Of a stretch of DNA of 64,000 bases, positions 11,701-23,629 are shown piece by piece. The translations under genes were made by a program, and so were the position numbers. Every line of letters begins with the position of its first letter. Within the stretch, counting starts at the first letter, position 1. A model generated the notes under the pieces. That model had not been told where the DNA came from. It was given only the letters and a program-made list of their open reading frames with translations, and ran no database searches. This DNA comes from Bryum argenteum (lineage: Eukaryota > Streptophyta > Bryopsida > Bryales > Bryaceae), in NCBI GenBank assembly GCA_037043015.1, contig CM073327.1, forward strand, positions 4,756,727 to 4,820,726. The letters are read 5' to 3'.

Positions 11701-12187
11701 GCTAACAATAGTCAGATTTGAATTTCAAAAGGTAAGTGTTGCACGTTCATGGAGGCTCAAAGAATGCAATGAGTGAAAGGGCCATGAAAAGTTCAAATCC
11801 TCTTCCACTCTTCAAGCATTGCCATTCTTCTCACCTCCACCTTCAACATCAAGCCATTGTGGAACAAAACACAAACCATAACTGAATCAAAATCAAATAG
11901 CGTAACCACAACATTTGTGCTCATACAAGAAAACACTTCACCTACCACTTTGTACTCAAAAATCATACACACAATGGCAATGAAGAACAAGACCTCTTAC
12001 AAAACCTTTCATCGTCCTCACCTCCACCCTCAACTTCAGCGGTTCAGCCGTTTCACATACGCAGCTGCAGCATTGCGAGCCCGCAAGCTCTACTGGACCC
12101 GCCTTCGTTGGCCTCCAACCTTAGCTACCACACCCGACTTCGGAGCATCTCCAACCGAATTCGGCAGCATCTCTTGGATACACAGGA

Positions 12188-14050
12188 CTAGCTGTTGAGA
12201 ATTTCTCTAATCGGGAACACATTCAACAGCGGCTCGAACTTCACAGGTCTGTTCGCAGCTTTTCCAACCCGGTACTCCGACGAGTCTGAATTCTCATGAT
12301 TTTTGGGCACTTCTTGAACTAAGCTCGGGCTGCTCGGCTCCCACTTTGAATCGACATGACTGTCATGTTTCTGGCTGCTCGGCTTCGGGACTGTTGGTGG
12401 CACTGCCGGCTCGTTGTGGTTTGCGTGGAAGTCACTGCCGAGTAGCTTCACAAATTGCTTGCGTGAGAAATTCACGACTCCGGAATGCAGGTAAATCCTT
12501 GCATTGGCATCAGCATCTTCTTCTTTCACGGTCGCCATGGCTGGTGAGGAAGGGTCCGGCTGATGCACCCCAACCTTCGTCGTTGTCGTCCGGGGAGCCA
12601 TGACTGGTGAGCAGGAGTAGAGAGGCGCTTTGCCCGGACGATGCACCTCCACTTTCTTCGTCGTTGTCGGGGATGCCCTCACCTCAGAATGTCTCGGGGT
12701 GTCGGAGATCTCCACACTGGACATTCGGAGTGATCACCGCGTCCCCTTTCGACTACGAGGACTGTCGGAAACCCGGGCTGCCTTGACTGGTGGGCACGGG
12801 TTCACATACGCCATGTCAGGACGATACAGCACCTTCTTCGTCGTTGTCGAGGATGCCATAACCTTAGAATACAGCGGGGTGTCGGAGATTTCCGCACTGA
12901 ACGTTCTACTGATTTGCCGCATCTCGAAACGACTGCGAGGAGTGTCATCTGGGGTGCTATGACTGGTGGGGAAGGGTCTAGTGGCGCATTGTCTGCACGA
13001 TGCACCCCCACCTTCGCTGTTGTCGCCGGTAGTGCCATGACTTGTGGGTAAGAGTCTAGAGGCGCTTTGCAGGGACGGTGCACGCCCACCTTTGTCGTCG
13101 TCAGGGACACCCCAATCTTAGAAAGTAGCAGAATTTCGGAAATCGCCGCACTTCAAAGCGATCGCCGCGCCTCATTATATATATGATGGCTGTCGGAAAC
13201 CTGGGGTGCCGTGACTAGAGGGCACGGGTCCAGATGCACCATGGCCGGAAGCTGCACATCAACCTTCTTCGTTGTTGTCGGGTATGCCGTAGCCTCAGAT
13301 GCCCGCGGGCTGTTGCAGATCTCCGCACTGGATGTTCCACGTGACTGCCTCGGTTCGTAACGGCTACAAAAATTGTCGGAAACCTGTATCAAGCTCCGTT
13401 TACAGGGCGTAACTTTGGTGACGACTCTGCCATAGCTATCAGGGGGAATGCGGACAGCACCAGATTTAGTTGATGGCAGCGATGGACTCTCAACGAAACT
13501 CTGCAGAAACCGCTTCGTCAGCGATGGCCTCTCAGTAGGATCCTTCAGTGTCCGCTTTGATGGCGGTGCAGTCGCTGCAAGATCGTGCATCGGCTTCGAA
13601 TCGACTGCAACGGGCGTCGGAGGATTGTGACCGCCCAGGGATGTGCTCCGGGCCTGCGAAGTGCCGCTGACGTTGATGGGGTCGCCTATGGGCTGGGGTT
13701 GGGCGTGGCTAGTGCCGCCTGCTGTCGAATTCTTGCTATGCACGACCCCCACGAGCATTTCCCAGTTAAAGAGAGCGTCGTTCAAGGCAATCAGCAGGTC
13801 ATCGAGCTTGGTATCCAGTGCAAGCCCCGACTGCACCATAAGATCTCGACTCGCGAGCTCGATGTGAGCAACGAACTCGTGCTCTGGGATGTACTTTTGC
13901 AAGCGAGCGCTTAGCTGCAATAAGACAACAAAAAACGATTGGATGATGACAGAATAACGGTTGAGAGCTTGCTTTCACCATTAATTTTCTTGCAGTATTA
14001 TCGGATTTCTTACCTCGACATAGCCCCAAATGTCCTTTTGCTTTTAGCTG
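12188..14050 (-). CDS. Unknown GC-rich gene or relic with four tandem repeats
   Basis: I do not recognise the family. On the minus strand a good exon starts at 13,914 after a TTGCAG acceptor and is open to a stop at 13,153. It encodes an acidic helical start (LSARLQKYIPEHEFVAHIE) and a Ser/Pro/Thr-rich tail. A short upstream exon ending at a GTAAG donor near 14,010 joins it in phase (residues DIWGYVE just before the join). The tail leads into about 200-base repeats carrying TTTKKV-x-VHRP and PCPPVMAP motifs, near 13,200-13,390, 12,960-13,150, 12,760-12,950 and 12,540-12,750. Units 1-2 share a frame interrupted by a stop; units 3-4 share another frame interrupted by a TGA. The final block (12,724-12,188) is open for 178 codons. 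Either extra introns remove the stops or the 3' half is decaying. The first coding exon is not resolved, so the start given is approximate. Confidence 0.4.
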
Positions 14051-14479
14051 ATTGGTAGAATCAAACATATCTTGTGCCCTCGAAGAAGAACTGAGATCTT
14101 GAACGCCTCATCGCTACGTGAAGCCCCGACAACTATTTCAAGATTACGTACCTTCCGTTGCTACGAATTGAAGCTATGTGCGGTAAGATGCAAATTGAAG
14201 CACAAAACACAAGCAACCAACAACACAAAAAGATCAACAAAGTGTGCACAAATGTAGTTGGGTGAGTTCTTGTGTGTGCTTGACGAGAGCTTGCAAGCAC
14301 GTGGGAGCCAAATAAACCTTGGGTGCGTGTGGTCCAACGGTAGTACGGTACCTTCAGTTGGTCTCATTGGTTGGAGGAGGAAGAGCTAGTTGGATCCTTC
14401 CGTGACCTCATCCAATGCTTCTTTATTCAAGATTACAATTTTTTTAGTTTAATCTCTATTTCCACCTCTATTTCTAAAT

Positions 14480-14675
14480 TGGAAATCTCATAATTTAAAC
14501 TTGAAAACTCACTTTATTACTCTAAAATGTCAGTGTACAGTGGGGTATAGAGATATTTTGAATGGAGTTGAAGGCAGATTTTGAAAAAAAGTTTGAAATG
14601 GGCCAATGTACTAAATAATAATCTAATTGCAATTCGTAAAAGGCTTTAGAATCAGAGTGTTTTATAGTATTAGTG

Positions 14676-14716
<41 letters not shown>

Positions 14717-15560
14717 TTGGTTAAATTGTTTAAAGAACTAAAATTCTACATGCTCCATAGACAATTGACCACTGTCAATTTGTGCTTCAATTACATTGTT
14801 CATTTTGACTTGCAAAACTGAAATGGGTGCCTAAAGTTGTTCTTTAGATACTTGAGCCAATGCTTACCGAAACTTTGGTATGTTCCTGACCAGTTTGTTT
14901 TTTGGCTAGGAGGAATGTTTTGGAATGTGCTCGTCACTATTCTATTTTTCTCAAAACTTTGTGTCAAAGTCATTGAGTCATTCACACTCGTCACTACAAA
15001 TGTCCTACAAGGACTTAAAGGATGGTATGATATAGTTTTAAAGGTGATTACTTTCATAAGCTCATTGCCAAACTCAAATTCTTTTGAGCATTCTCGCCAA
15101 TTTTCCAACTTGAGGGTTGATTGGAAATTCATCACAAAACCACTCCAACTCAAAAGTTTAGAGGGAGCAAGTATTTTTGAACATTTGACAGTGAGCTCAA
15201 GTATCTAAAAAACAATTTTAAGCACTCATATCAATTTTCCAAGTGAAATTAACATTGTAATCGAAGCACAAAGTGACAGTGGTCAATTGTGGCATATGTG
15301 GCATATGCACTCGAGCATGTAGATATTTAGTTCTTTGAACAAATTTACCAGAAAGAAACAATTCTTTGCACTAATACTTTAAAACACTCTAATGTAGTTC
15401 CAACGCCTTTTTAAAATTGCAATTTTAATTATTATTTAGTACATTGGCACATTTCAAACTTTTTTGAAAAACTGCCTTCAAATGCAGTTCAAAGTATTTC
15501 TCTGCCCCGCTGTACATTAACTTCAAAATGAAGTTGTGAAAAGCTGTAGACTAACCATTA
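14480..15560. repeat. Large imperfect inverted repeat (about 1.1 kb foldback)
   Basis: The left arm (about 14,520-15,010) and right arm (about 15,020-15,530) are imperfect reverse complements over their whole length. Examples: 'ttagatacttgagc' at 14,843 pairs with 'gctcaagtatctaa' near 15,195; 'gaccactgtcaatttgtgcttc' near 14,766 pairs with 'gaagcacaaagtgacagtggtc' near 15,262; 'gggccaatgtactaaataat' near 14,600 pairs with 'attatttagtacattggcac' near 15,431. The left arm has gained a 37-base A-run. It could be a foldback transposon or a source of hairpin RNA; no protein is evident. Confidence 0.7.
14676..14712. repeat. Poly(A) run, 37 bases
   Basis: An uninterrupted A-run followed by six T. 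It lies in the left arm of the inverted repeat, and the matching place in the right arm (near 15,350) has only short A tracts, so it is a local expansion and not a retroposon tail. Confidence 0.9.
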
Positions 15561-15741
15561 ACTTTTTACTATAGGCTTCAAAAGGGGCTTGGTATGAAAT
15601 ACACAATAGAATTATTTTTAGTTAATATTAGTTTCGATTATTTATGTGGTAACATCAAATAAGCAATAAACAAATTATCACATTCATTGCCCTTCTAACG
15701 TTATTTTTTATCATTCATTGGTTGATGTAGAAAAAGAACGA

Positions 15742-15842
15742 ATACCACAAGGAATATATCTTGTGCCTCAGAGTTTTAAAATTCTGCGGCCATGGTTAAC
15801 ATTCAAGTTTTTTTGAGGCACGAGATAGATTTCTTGTGGTAT
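15742..15842. repeat. Small hairpin with about 29-bp arms and internal direct repeat
   Basis: 'ataccacaaggaatatat' followed by 'cttgtgcctca' at 15,742-15,770 is the near complement of 'tgaggcacgagatagat' plus 'ttcttgtggtat' at 15,814-15,842. The loop contains 'ttttaaaattctgcggccat', which recurs directly after the hairpin as 'ttttaaaatcctaccgccat'. The arrangement resembles a short foldback element or a microRNA-like stem. Confidence 0.6.
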
Positions 15843-16499
15843 TAGCTTTAAAATCCTACCGCCATGATTAACATTTAAGATTTTTTTTGTCAAACTATTT
15901 GGTCTTTTAAAATATATTGAGTGTTTCAAACTTTAATTCCATGAAAATGATGTTTGAATTCAATGAGCAGATTTTCCCCATCCTAAAACGTGTTATTTTG
16001 AAGGCATATTTTAAACTCCAATTCAGAGATATTTATGCCAATAAAAAGGTACTATTTCTTATATCACTTGCGTCCTCTGTGATATCAACCAATTCTTGTA
16101 GTATCACCAAAAATTACATAATATCACACAATTCAATGGTTTTGACCTTTGAAAGGGGTCAAAGGTCAATAATTTTAAATAATACACCTAAACTTTGTAA
16201 TTAAAATTACTTAAAATGGAAGCCCTATAATTATCATGATATTTGGTTATTGGTTATGGAACTCATGAATGGAAACTCCAGGGTGCAAAATAGAGCTCTA
16301 GTGGTTTGCTGCGAGGCATAAGCAATTACTGAAATGATAAAAGAGATACCACCTGGAGCTTTGTTGGTTCTAATATCTCAATTAACTAAGGTGGATACAA
16401 ATGACGCACGAGGGTCGGAGTTAGTTTCAGTACCAATCGAATAAGGAGCGCCTTCGGCAACTGGGATTGAATTCCTTTTAGCAGATGCAGAGATTGGAA

Positions 16500-18275
16500 G
16501 CCCTTAGCCTTAGACAAAGCCTTCGTCATGCTGGCTTAGTGTAGCAGCATGTTTGGCGGAGTTCAGGACAATATCACGAAGCCCTTCGCCCATTCGGTCT
16601 ACTCTACCGCAGGGTACTCCTAGCTCTCGCCCCCCAAGACACCGATTGAGTCCGGCAAATTCGTCTCTTCCAGCGCTGAAATTAGTGCCCATTGTATCAG
16701 CTAGCAAATCGGCATTGAAGAGAGGGAAGATTACAGAAGAGCCAAAGTTGTAGCTTGACGCAATCTTAGCCGAAGTTGAAGAGAAAGGAGAAATTGCCTA
16801 AGGAGGTAACACCGCCGAAACCTATTCACTAGTCAAAGAAGGAGTTGAGGGCTTGAGGCGACAGTAGAGGGCGATAGAGAAACGGGCCCAAATGGAGAGT
16901 ACTGATAAAGCTATGCGGGATTTGGAGAAGAAAAAGGCATTACTAAAGGCTAAAGGTAAAAAGAAGTCTAAATGTCAGGTGCCCCCACCTCGAGAGAGCA
17001 ACAAAAGCCAACCATCAAAGCGCAGTGTAGATAAGGTAGGCATCGAAGGGCCTGAAGGTAAGCCAAATCACGGTTCGGAGGAGAAAAAAACTCCCATTCT
17101 ATAGATTCCTCAAGTCTTAATTTGCCTAAAGAGAGGAACGCAATCAATGATTTACATTCCATAGGCATATGGGATACTGTCAAAGATGTCCATCCATGCA
17201 AGCTTAATGCGGAGGGCCAACCCATTGGGAGGTTTTAGAAGCATATGCAAAGTTACACCCATGACCGAGCTCCATGGATATTCCCCTGGGACATACCTTG
17301 GCCACAACAAGACAAGGGATTGAAGAGAGTTTTTGCCAATAGGGTCGAGTCCTTGTATCTAGGTAAATTATATGATATAGACTATGTATTAGGAGATGTA
17401 GCAACAAATATTAGACAAATGAGGCAGAGAACAAGGAATCATATGAAGAAACATAACTTAAAGAAGTATACTCCCATTGCTCATGGTTTTACCGCCAAGG
17501 CCTGGAATAATATTTCAGCCTCCATTTCTAACGAGTCATACCAGGAAAAATCTAACAAATACAAAGTAGCGGCCAATGCGAGGACATAACGAATGGGGTA
17601 CACTCATGGACTCGGTTTGCTCGAGTGGCAGGCTTGATCAAGAAATTTGTAACTTGTATTTTATATCCTTTTTGCATTTCTAATTTCAATGGGATCTGAT
17701 ATGTAATACATGTAGGTAGAGTTCTGAAAACTTCTGTAAGCATGATGTGAAAGGTCCGTATTCCAATAGTTGGTGGGCATTTCAGAATTGGACATGACAA
17801 GAGTTTTGTATCTTCTGAATTCTCGTTGACATGTGCTATAATTTCTTGTTTTATGAGGAAGAATTCCAGAGGGTGCCAATGGATCGATGAGGATGTTGCA
17901 AGAGGAAAACGAGAAGGACTACGAGGCCTATAAATTTGACATGATTTGGAAGCGATACAAAATCAAGGCAGAGGACAAGGACAGAGTTTTGGCCATTCAG
18001 CAGGGAGGAGCTTCAAAATTAGCCAAGAAACAGCTTCAATTCGAGGCTTGAGGTGACAGAGAGGAGGAAAGTGCAAGAAGTTGAGAACATCATCTGATGA
18101 AGAGGAGAGTGAAACCTCAAAAGAAGCAAATTCAAGTGGATCAAATTCTTCTAAATTGGATAGCCGCAAAGACCAGGGACTCAGGGAGAGGAGGACACAG
18201 AAGATGCCAAAGTTGAATTCAAGGGCTGCGGATCGAAGCAGGAGGAAAAAGCTCAAAGAGAGGAAGTTGAGGTAG
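16500..18275 (+). pseudogene. Remnants of an En/Spm-type transposase-like gene
   Basis: Several plus-strand open blocks lie in order: 16,553-16,753 (Ser/Pro-rich), 16,892-17,104 (Lys-rich), 17,245-17,589 and 18,081-18,275 (Ser/Glu then Arg/Lys-rich). The third ends with WNNISAS then EKSNKYKVAANART, and after a stop the same frame continues with YTHGLG. That resembles the W...K.K...NR...HT.G pattern of plant transposases of the Ptta/En/Spm type (Transposase_24). Between blocks there are stops and no convincing splice chain, so it looks broken. The family assignment is by pattern only. An unrelated decayed host gene cannot be excluded. Confidence 0.3.
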
Positions 18276-19430
18276 TGCTGACGATCGGGACTAATATCGA
18301 CTTCTGTTAGATATTCATTAATTTTAATTTTTTATTTGCTTATCGTACCTGCTGTATACAATTCTGTACATGTTGTAAATACACCACCGACACATACAAT
18401 ATATTGTATTGTTCTTAGTCTTTTGCAAAAGCATGCGCACATGCGAGTTTTCGGAACTCAAAACTTATTTTGTACTGCTCACAATGTTGTACTTTTTGGC
18501 CACTATCTTTTGTAAGATTTTAATATATGTGTGATAGTATTGAAGTAATACTAATATAGATCAGATGCAACATAAATATGACTCTGATATACAACAACTA
18601 GTGGATGTTGCTGAATGTAAATGGAAGAGCAGCACCGTAAGTCGACGAATACGATTGGCAATAGAACCTCTTAATTTAATAGCGATATCAACCACTTACT
18701 CATCTCCACGTCTCAAAATCTCAACCTTTCTTATACACTCCCAAATATCCACGAAAATGACATCGTCGAGATTCCCGAATTACCAACAATTACTATTGAT
18801 AGCAAATGTAAATCTAGTAAAGGGAATTCAATATTCTCGATTATTTTCCCTTATTCAAATGCGCAATTTAAACGGAAAGGAAAAATTACTATAAATGCTA
18901 ATGTTTAAACATTACTATAAATGCCAATGTTTACCCGAGCTGACCATTTTTTCACGTAACCAAGTAACTTCTGTGTTTACTTTTATCCTGCCAAGTTAAT
19001 ATTGTTCTTCTAGCTAGAACTTAGAAGTAATTTATCTCAAACGTATCTTTCTTTAGTGGGCCCCCTACGTGTATTGTGAGCGGATGGGAACTCTAAACGC
19101 ATGGGAACGAGCAGTAGACAACACGGCTGTATGCCGTAACGGAAGCTACACTCCATCGTAGCTAAATTTATGACTACGTATTTATGTAATAAAAATTACA
19201 ATTTCAAGGGTCTCATTTTGCACCAATCTAGTGAAACTAGCTACAAAAATAGCGGTAGTTTGTAGTCATGAAACCTAATAGTGATAATTATCATGATATT
19301 TGGGTGCCAAAAGACCTTTCATATTCTCATTATCTTCATATATAAAAATCACGATAATGAGTAAAAGTTAAGGTCGTGTAAATATCACAATGTTTTTTTA
19401 TTGACTTGCCAAATGTGGTCTAAGGGACGT
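18276..19430. other. Intergenic, no gene seen
   Basis: AT-rich DNA with no convincing exon. A short direct duplication 'attactataaatgc' occurs near 18,885 and 18,911. The open frame at 18,565-18,894 has no recognisable composition or motif. Confidence 0.4.
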
Positions 19431-20023
19431 TTTACATGAGGAGGGGCTTTTGCTCTTCATTGGCCCCATGCACGACTTGACTCTTCATGTAAAGTGTCCC
19501 TAAGTTGTCTTCTAAATTCTAACAGTCAAGTTACCATGCACTTCGACGAATGGCCAATTTATTTATTTATTTATTTTTTTAGTGTGTGCCTTTCGACACT
19601 TTTGAGAAACTATAATGATAATTCATTTGCAACTTAAGTAAATCTTTCAACTTCACAAAACCCCATGCACTTGTAAGGAGCCCATTCGCATACATTCTAA
19701 AGTGTCCCTTCACAATGCATGTACTACTGTCTGGGAAGGTGCTCTAAGTTGTTAATACACAAACATGTCTCTTACTTGAAAAATATCCCAAATTCAAAAC
19801 TACTTTATGTTCCAATGGCTTGCGGAAGGATGCATTTGTTCATTAAGGCCTCCACCTACTGCCTTTTGGAGTACTAAATGCACTCAGCAAATGAGGTATT
19901 CGAATGGGTTTTTGGGCCTCCACAAATGTTATAAAGACCCAGCTTCTCCAGCCCTTCCTGCACACTTCTCTTTTGCTTCAGACCAATCGTGGCTGTGGAC
20001 TAAGTTGAGGAGTTTCAATCGCG
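19430..20023 (+). promoter_or_regulatory. Upstream region of the VWA-only MED25 paralogue
   Basis: This is the counterpart of 600-1,392 upstream of pseudogene A1. The last 60 bases ('aatcgtggctgtggac' and 'gagtttcaatcgcg' before the ATG) are shared with A1 and partly with the MED25 leader near 28,200. It probably holds the core promoter and 5' UTR, but no TATA box or start site can be fixed by eye. Confidence 0.4.
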
Positions 20024-22284
20024 ATGGGGGAGCGGCAATTGGTGGTGGCGGTGGAGACTACTCAAGCTCTGCAAGCTTCATGGCCTCTGCTGCTCGCGGA
20101 GTACGTCGAGAAGATCGTCAGGTTCATAAAACCCGCATCTCCTCTAACTTTATGAGTTCGTGTGTAGGTTCTTTCACCACCGAAAAAGCTTGACTTGACT
20201 TACGTGATTTGCATTGAATTTGAATTCGTGGACAATAGATGTTTTCGCTTTTACTTGTAGAGCGTTTCGTTGCTAGTACTTACCGTGTTTCCGAAAGCAG
20301 GCGGCTCTCGTTAGACAAATATTTCTGGTGATGCATCGCGGGTTAATAATGACATTGATCTAATAAACCTCCGTGAGAGGTATACATTAGCTTTTTCGTA
20401 GATTCACTGAATTCGAATGATCTATGACGACTGTCAGCAGCAGGAGTTGGAACAAAAGTTAGGGTGCAAACTTAGAGTCTCGAGAGGTCAAGCTTATCTC
20501 ATGAGGAATTTTTAGAACGCCGCGTCTGGTTGAGGGTTTTGTGAGGTGGAGAAAATCTCTACCGACGTGAAAGGAAACTCTGCATGCGCACAAATTTGCT
20601 GATCGTGGTTGAACATGGTGATGCAGAGCATTTGCTCAAGAGTCGGGTACTCAGGTAAAGCTTTCACAAGCACTTGTCATTTCAATTCTTGTCCTTTTTC
20701 TGTACTACGTCGTTTGTGTCGTTTGTGCTCTGTATCCTGTATCGAGAGCCCTGATCGATCTGTTTTTGTGATCAGGAAAATGCTTCTACACCTGCAATGA
20801 TGTCGATCATTGCTTTCATCGGTCATGACAAAAATGCTGGTATTCATTGCTGCTTCTTGTTCGTCTTACTTCTCGGTCCCCGTATACGTAGCAGTATATG
20901 TAGCGGGCACATTTATTGCTTCTCAGTCCAATCTTTTGTTGTATTGCAATCTTCTAGCATAATGTATGTATCGTTCATGATTGATGGATTTGTGCGCTAA
21001 AGAGGTTATTTATGATTTGGCAGAGACCAAAATTCTGCAAAGCACGTGGATATCGAATGTGGATGTGTTCCTCGGGTGGTTGAAGTCACTGAAGTTCAAT
21101 GGTGGTGATAATAATAATGAAGCTGCTGTCGCTGAGGCTTTGGCTCAGGCTCTTCAAGTATTAATACATGATACATCTTATATTGTTCATTCTTGCGCTG
21201 TCTAACTTTGTTCGTTCGATGAGGTTCTTGTATACAAGGATTTATCAATTCTCATAGCTTCTTCATCTGAGACTAATCAATGTGAAGACTACAGAGAGCC
21301 GTGATGTTTGGAGCATCTGAGTGAGCATCATCATAATCATCGTATGTGACTTCTATGCAGATACGTTGTCCTGGGCCCGAATTGGCGGCAGTTCCTGAGC
21401 AGAAGCATTGCCTCTTGATTGCAGCTTCGAATCCTTATTGCATGCTCACACTAGTCCGGCGACCACCAGTCCTTTTGAACGCAAATGGCCAGCTAGAATA
21501 TTGGACTGGACAGACTGAACGGTTGTGGCTCGCAGATGCTGCAGCTGTTTCCAAGGCCTTCCCACCAGTAATACGTTCACCTGCTCTTTTGAATTCAAAC
21601 TCATTGCTCGTGCAAACATGCAAATTTGCGAACGTGTTGGCGAATGCATGTGTATCGAAAATCTGCTCTTGATGTTGTAATTCCCTTGTTGAGAGTTGAG
21701 AAAGCTATATTTTGTGACACTTGGCTTGCACGATGTTGTTGATCTCGAGAGGTATCATAGAGTTAGAATCTGATAGAACCTCTCACTTTCTGTTGTTGGC
21801 AGTGCCAGGTCTCACTTTCGGTTATTGGTCCGAAACAGTGGCGTACACTTCGCTCTCTCTATACTGGGGTACGAACCTCTAGCATTTCACTGTATATTAC
21901 TGTTTGTGCCATCGAATACGATGCTGTCAGTTCTAGAAAGTCCTGGGTAAAGTTGACGGTTTGTGCAAGTAATCAGCACTGTCTAGTGTTGCTCGCCGAG
22001 AAATGCAGTCATGATTTTCCACCTTTGACGATCTTATGATAATTTTAATTTTTTTATTCCAGGCACTGCGAAACCCAGAGGCTGCTGACAGTGGAGCTAG
22101 GATTAATGTTCAGTATCCGCAGCATCTGATTCTAATCTCGGAAGATTTTCCTGAAGGAAAAGAAGCAATCCATGGTGTAACTGTGGCTGCCCCGGTCGAA
22201 GATACAGCACCTGCTGGCATCGTCGTTACAGCAGGCGAATCTACAGTGGCTAGCACAAGTAGCCCTACAGAGGAAGCTAATTGA
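20024..22284 (+). CDS. MED25 VWA-domain-only paralogue (intact, 7 exons)
   Basis: Exons: 20,024-20,121; 20,627-20,654; 20,776-20,839; 21,024-21,157; 21,361-21,567; 21,803-21,868; 22,063-22,284. All junctions are GT-AG, every phase matches MED25, and the sum is 819 bases (272 residues plus TGA). The protein starts MGERQLVVAVETTQALQASW, includes TKILQSTWISNVDVFLGW, KHCLLIAASNPY and CQVSLSVIGPKQW, and ends after HLILISEDFPEG with a short Ala/Thr/Ser tail. It therefore covers the MED25 VWA domain and nothing else: no linker, no activator-interacting domain and no Gln-rich tail. In MED25 the VWA region binds Mediator; a free VWA protein could compete for that site (inference). Introns and flanks show a DNA-level duplicate. 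Expression is unproven, but seven intact exons argue for selection when A1 and A2 nearby are wrecked. Confidence 0.85.
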
Positions 22285-22411
22285 AAGAGTTTGCTATCAT
22301 TTGAAAGTCCGTATTGTAAATACGGCACTCTAGTTTGTTGGCTCCCTACTTGAGGTGATTAGGCAAAGTGGCTTGTCGCACTGCTATTTGACGCTTCATA
22401 ATTATCTTCCT

Positions 22412-22575
22412 CTTGCAACGCTCAAGCTAATATTTTGTGTTGTAGTAGTTGGGGTGTACATCCGAATGCTTCTTCGTCATCACGTTCCGTGCTCTTGCAA
22501 CGCTCAAGCGAATATTTTGTGTTGTAGTAGTTGGGGTGTACATCCGAATGCTTCTTCATCATCATGTTTCGTGTA
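22412..22575. repeat. Tandem duplication, 82-bp period
   Basis: The segment beginning 'cttgcaacgctcaag' at 22,412 is repeated from 22,494 with few changes, including 'ttggggtgtacatccgaatg'. It lies in the 3' flank of the VWA-only gene. The A2 flank near 6,420 has a single related copy. Confidence 0.8.
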
Positions 22576-23006
22576 TGCTTCTTCTCGCTTCGAATCTCGC
22601 TAATTCAGTAGGTTCTTGGCTATTTGCTTAAGCTATACTTTATTCACGTCAAATGCCTAACCACTTGAAAAACTCCCGCGGAATTAGCCCTTGCTTCTCA
22701 TTATTCCATATTGCTAATTAAGCTAGCTTCGAGCGGACTAATTTCCGCACACTTCGAGCTTATAAACATCTCCACTTGAAGTTATTATTTTCAACTTGTT
22801 CTTGCTTCTACGGCTTTTTGGCACTTAAGGCTTTCTAAGCGGCTTGAACATCAATGAGTGCAAAGTAGAGTTTGACTACTTTTATAAATTCATGTTATAA
22901 CTAGAGAAGGCATTAGGACCATGTGATTCAACTCGAATTGAGTTTAAGAAATATATCATCATAGGGATTCTTGTCAAAAAATTCCGGAATCTAACTAAAG
23001 ACTTCA

Positions 23007-23629
23007 GGGTGATAGTCTGGTTGGGGTACCCAAAAAGGTTGTCCCATGAACAATTGCACTCTATGCTGGTGTGACAAACATATCCATTTTTAAACTGTAA
23101 TACAATAAGACTTCATTAGATGTGGTTTTAGTTGTCTATACTTATAATGTATCAAGAAAAAAAATTAAGAAATAAAAAAAATATTTTGAAGTAATTTTAT
23201 TTGATTTTTTAGTTGAAAAAGTAAGTCATGTCCCAATAATCTAAAATCCATTGAATCAAGCAAATGGAATATCAACCATTTTTATTTTAATATAATTTTT
23301 GAATATGACCTACATCTTCTTGTATAGAATACAAAATAATTTATTTAATAATAAAAAAATTAATTCATTGTGCACTATAATGCCTGAAAATCCCCAAATT
23401 CAACACTTTTTCCCTCATCTATGAATGGATCCAAAAAAAATAAAAAATCTAAAAGAAAATCTATAGGCATATATACTTTGATTTCAGTGAGGTGCATGAT
23501 ATTTTATTTTCTATTTTAGGGTCTTTTTACTTGATTAAAATGACTAAATTAGACAAACTTTGGAGGCTTTCAATAAAAATAACCTAATTAGTGTGTCCAA
23601 AAAGTGATACCCCAAGCTTACCATTGCCC
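23007..23629. mobile_element. 623-bp non-autonomous DNA element, copy 1
   Basis: Nearly identical to 44,630-45,253. It starts GGGTGATAGTCTGGTTGGGG and ends ACCCCAAGCTTACCATTGCCC, so the ends form an imperfect inverted repeat. It is flanked by the 4-bp direct repeat TTCA (23,003-23,006 and 23,630-23,633). The interior is very AT-rich with no ORF. A 4-bp duplication with GGG...CCC ends does not fit the CACTA, Stowaway or hAT patterns; I leave the superfamily open. Confidence 0.8.

Noticed and set aside
23007..23629. Solo LTR as an explanation for the repeated 623-bp element
   Set aside because: Ends are GGG...CCC with inverted similarity, not TG...CA, and no polypurine tract or primer-binding site is seen nearby. 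Not fully excluded.
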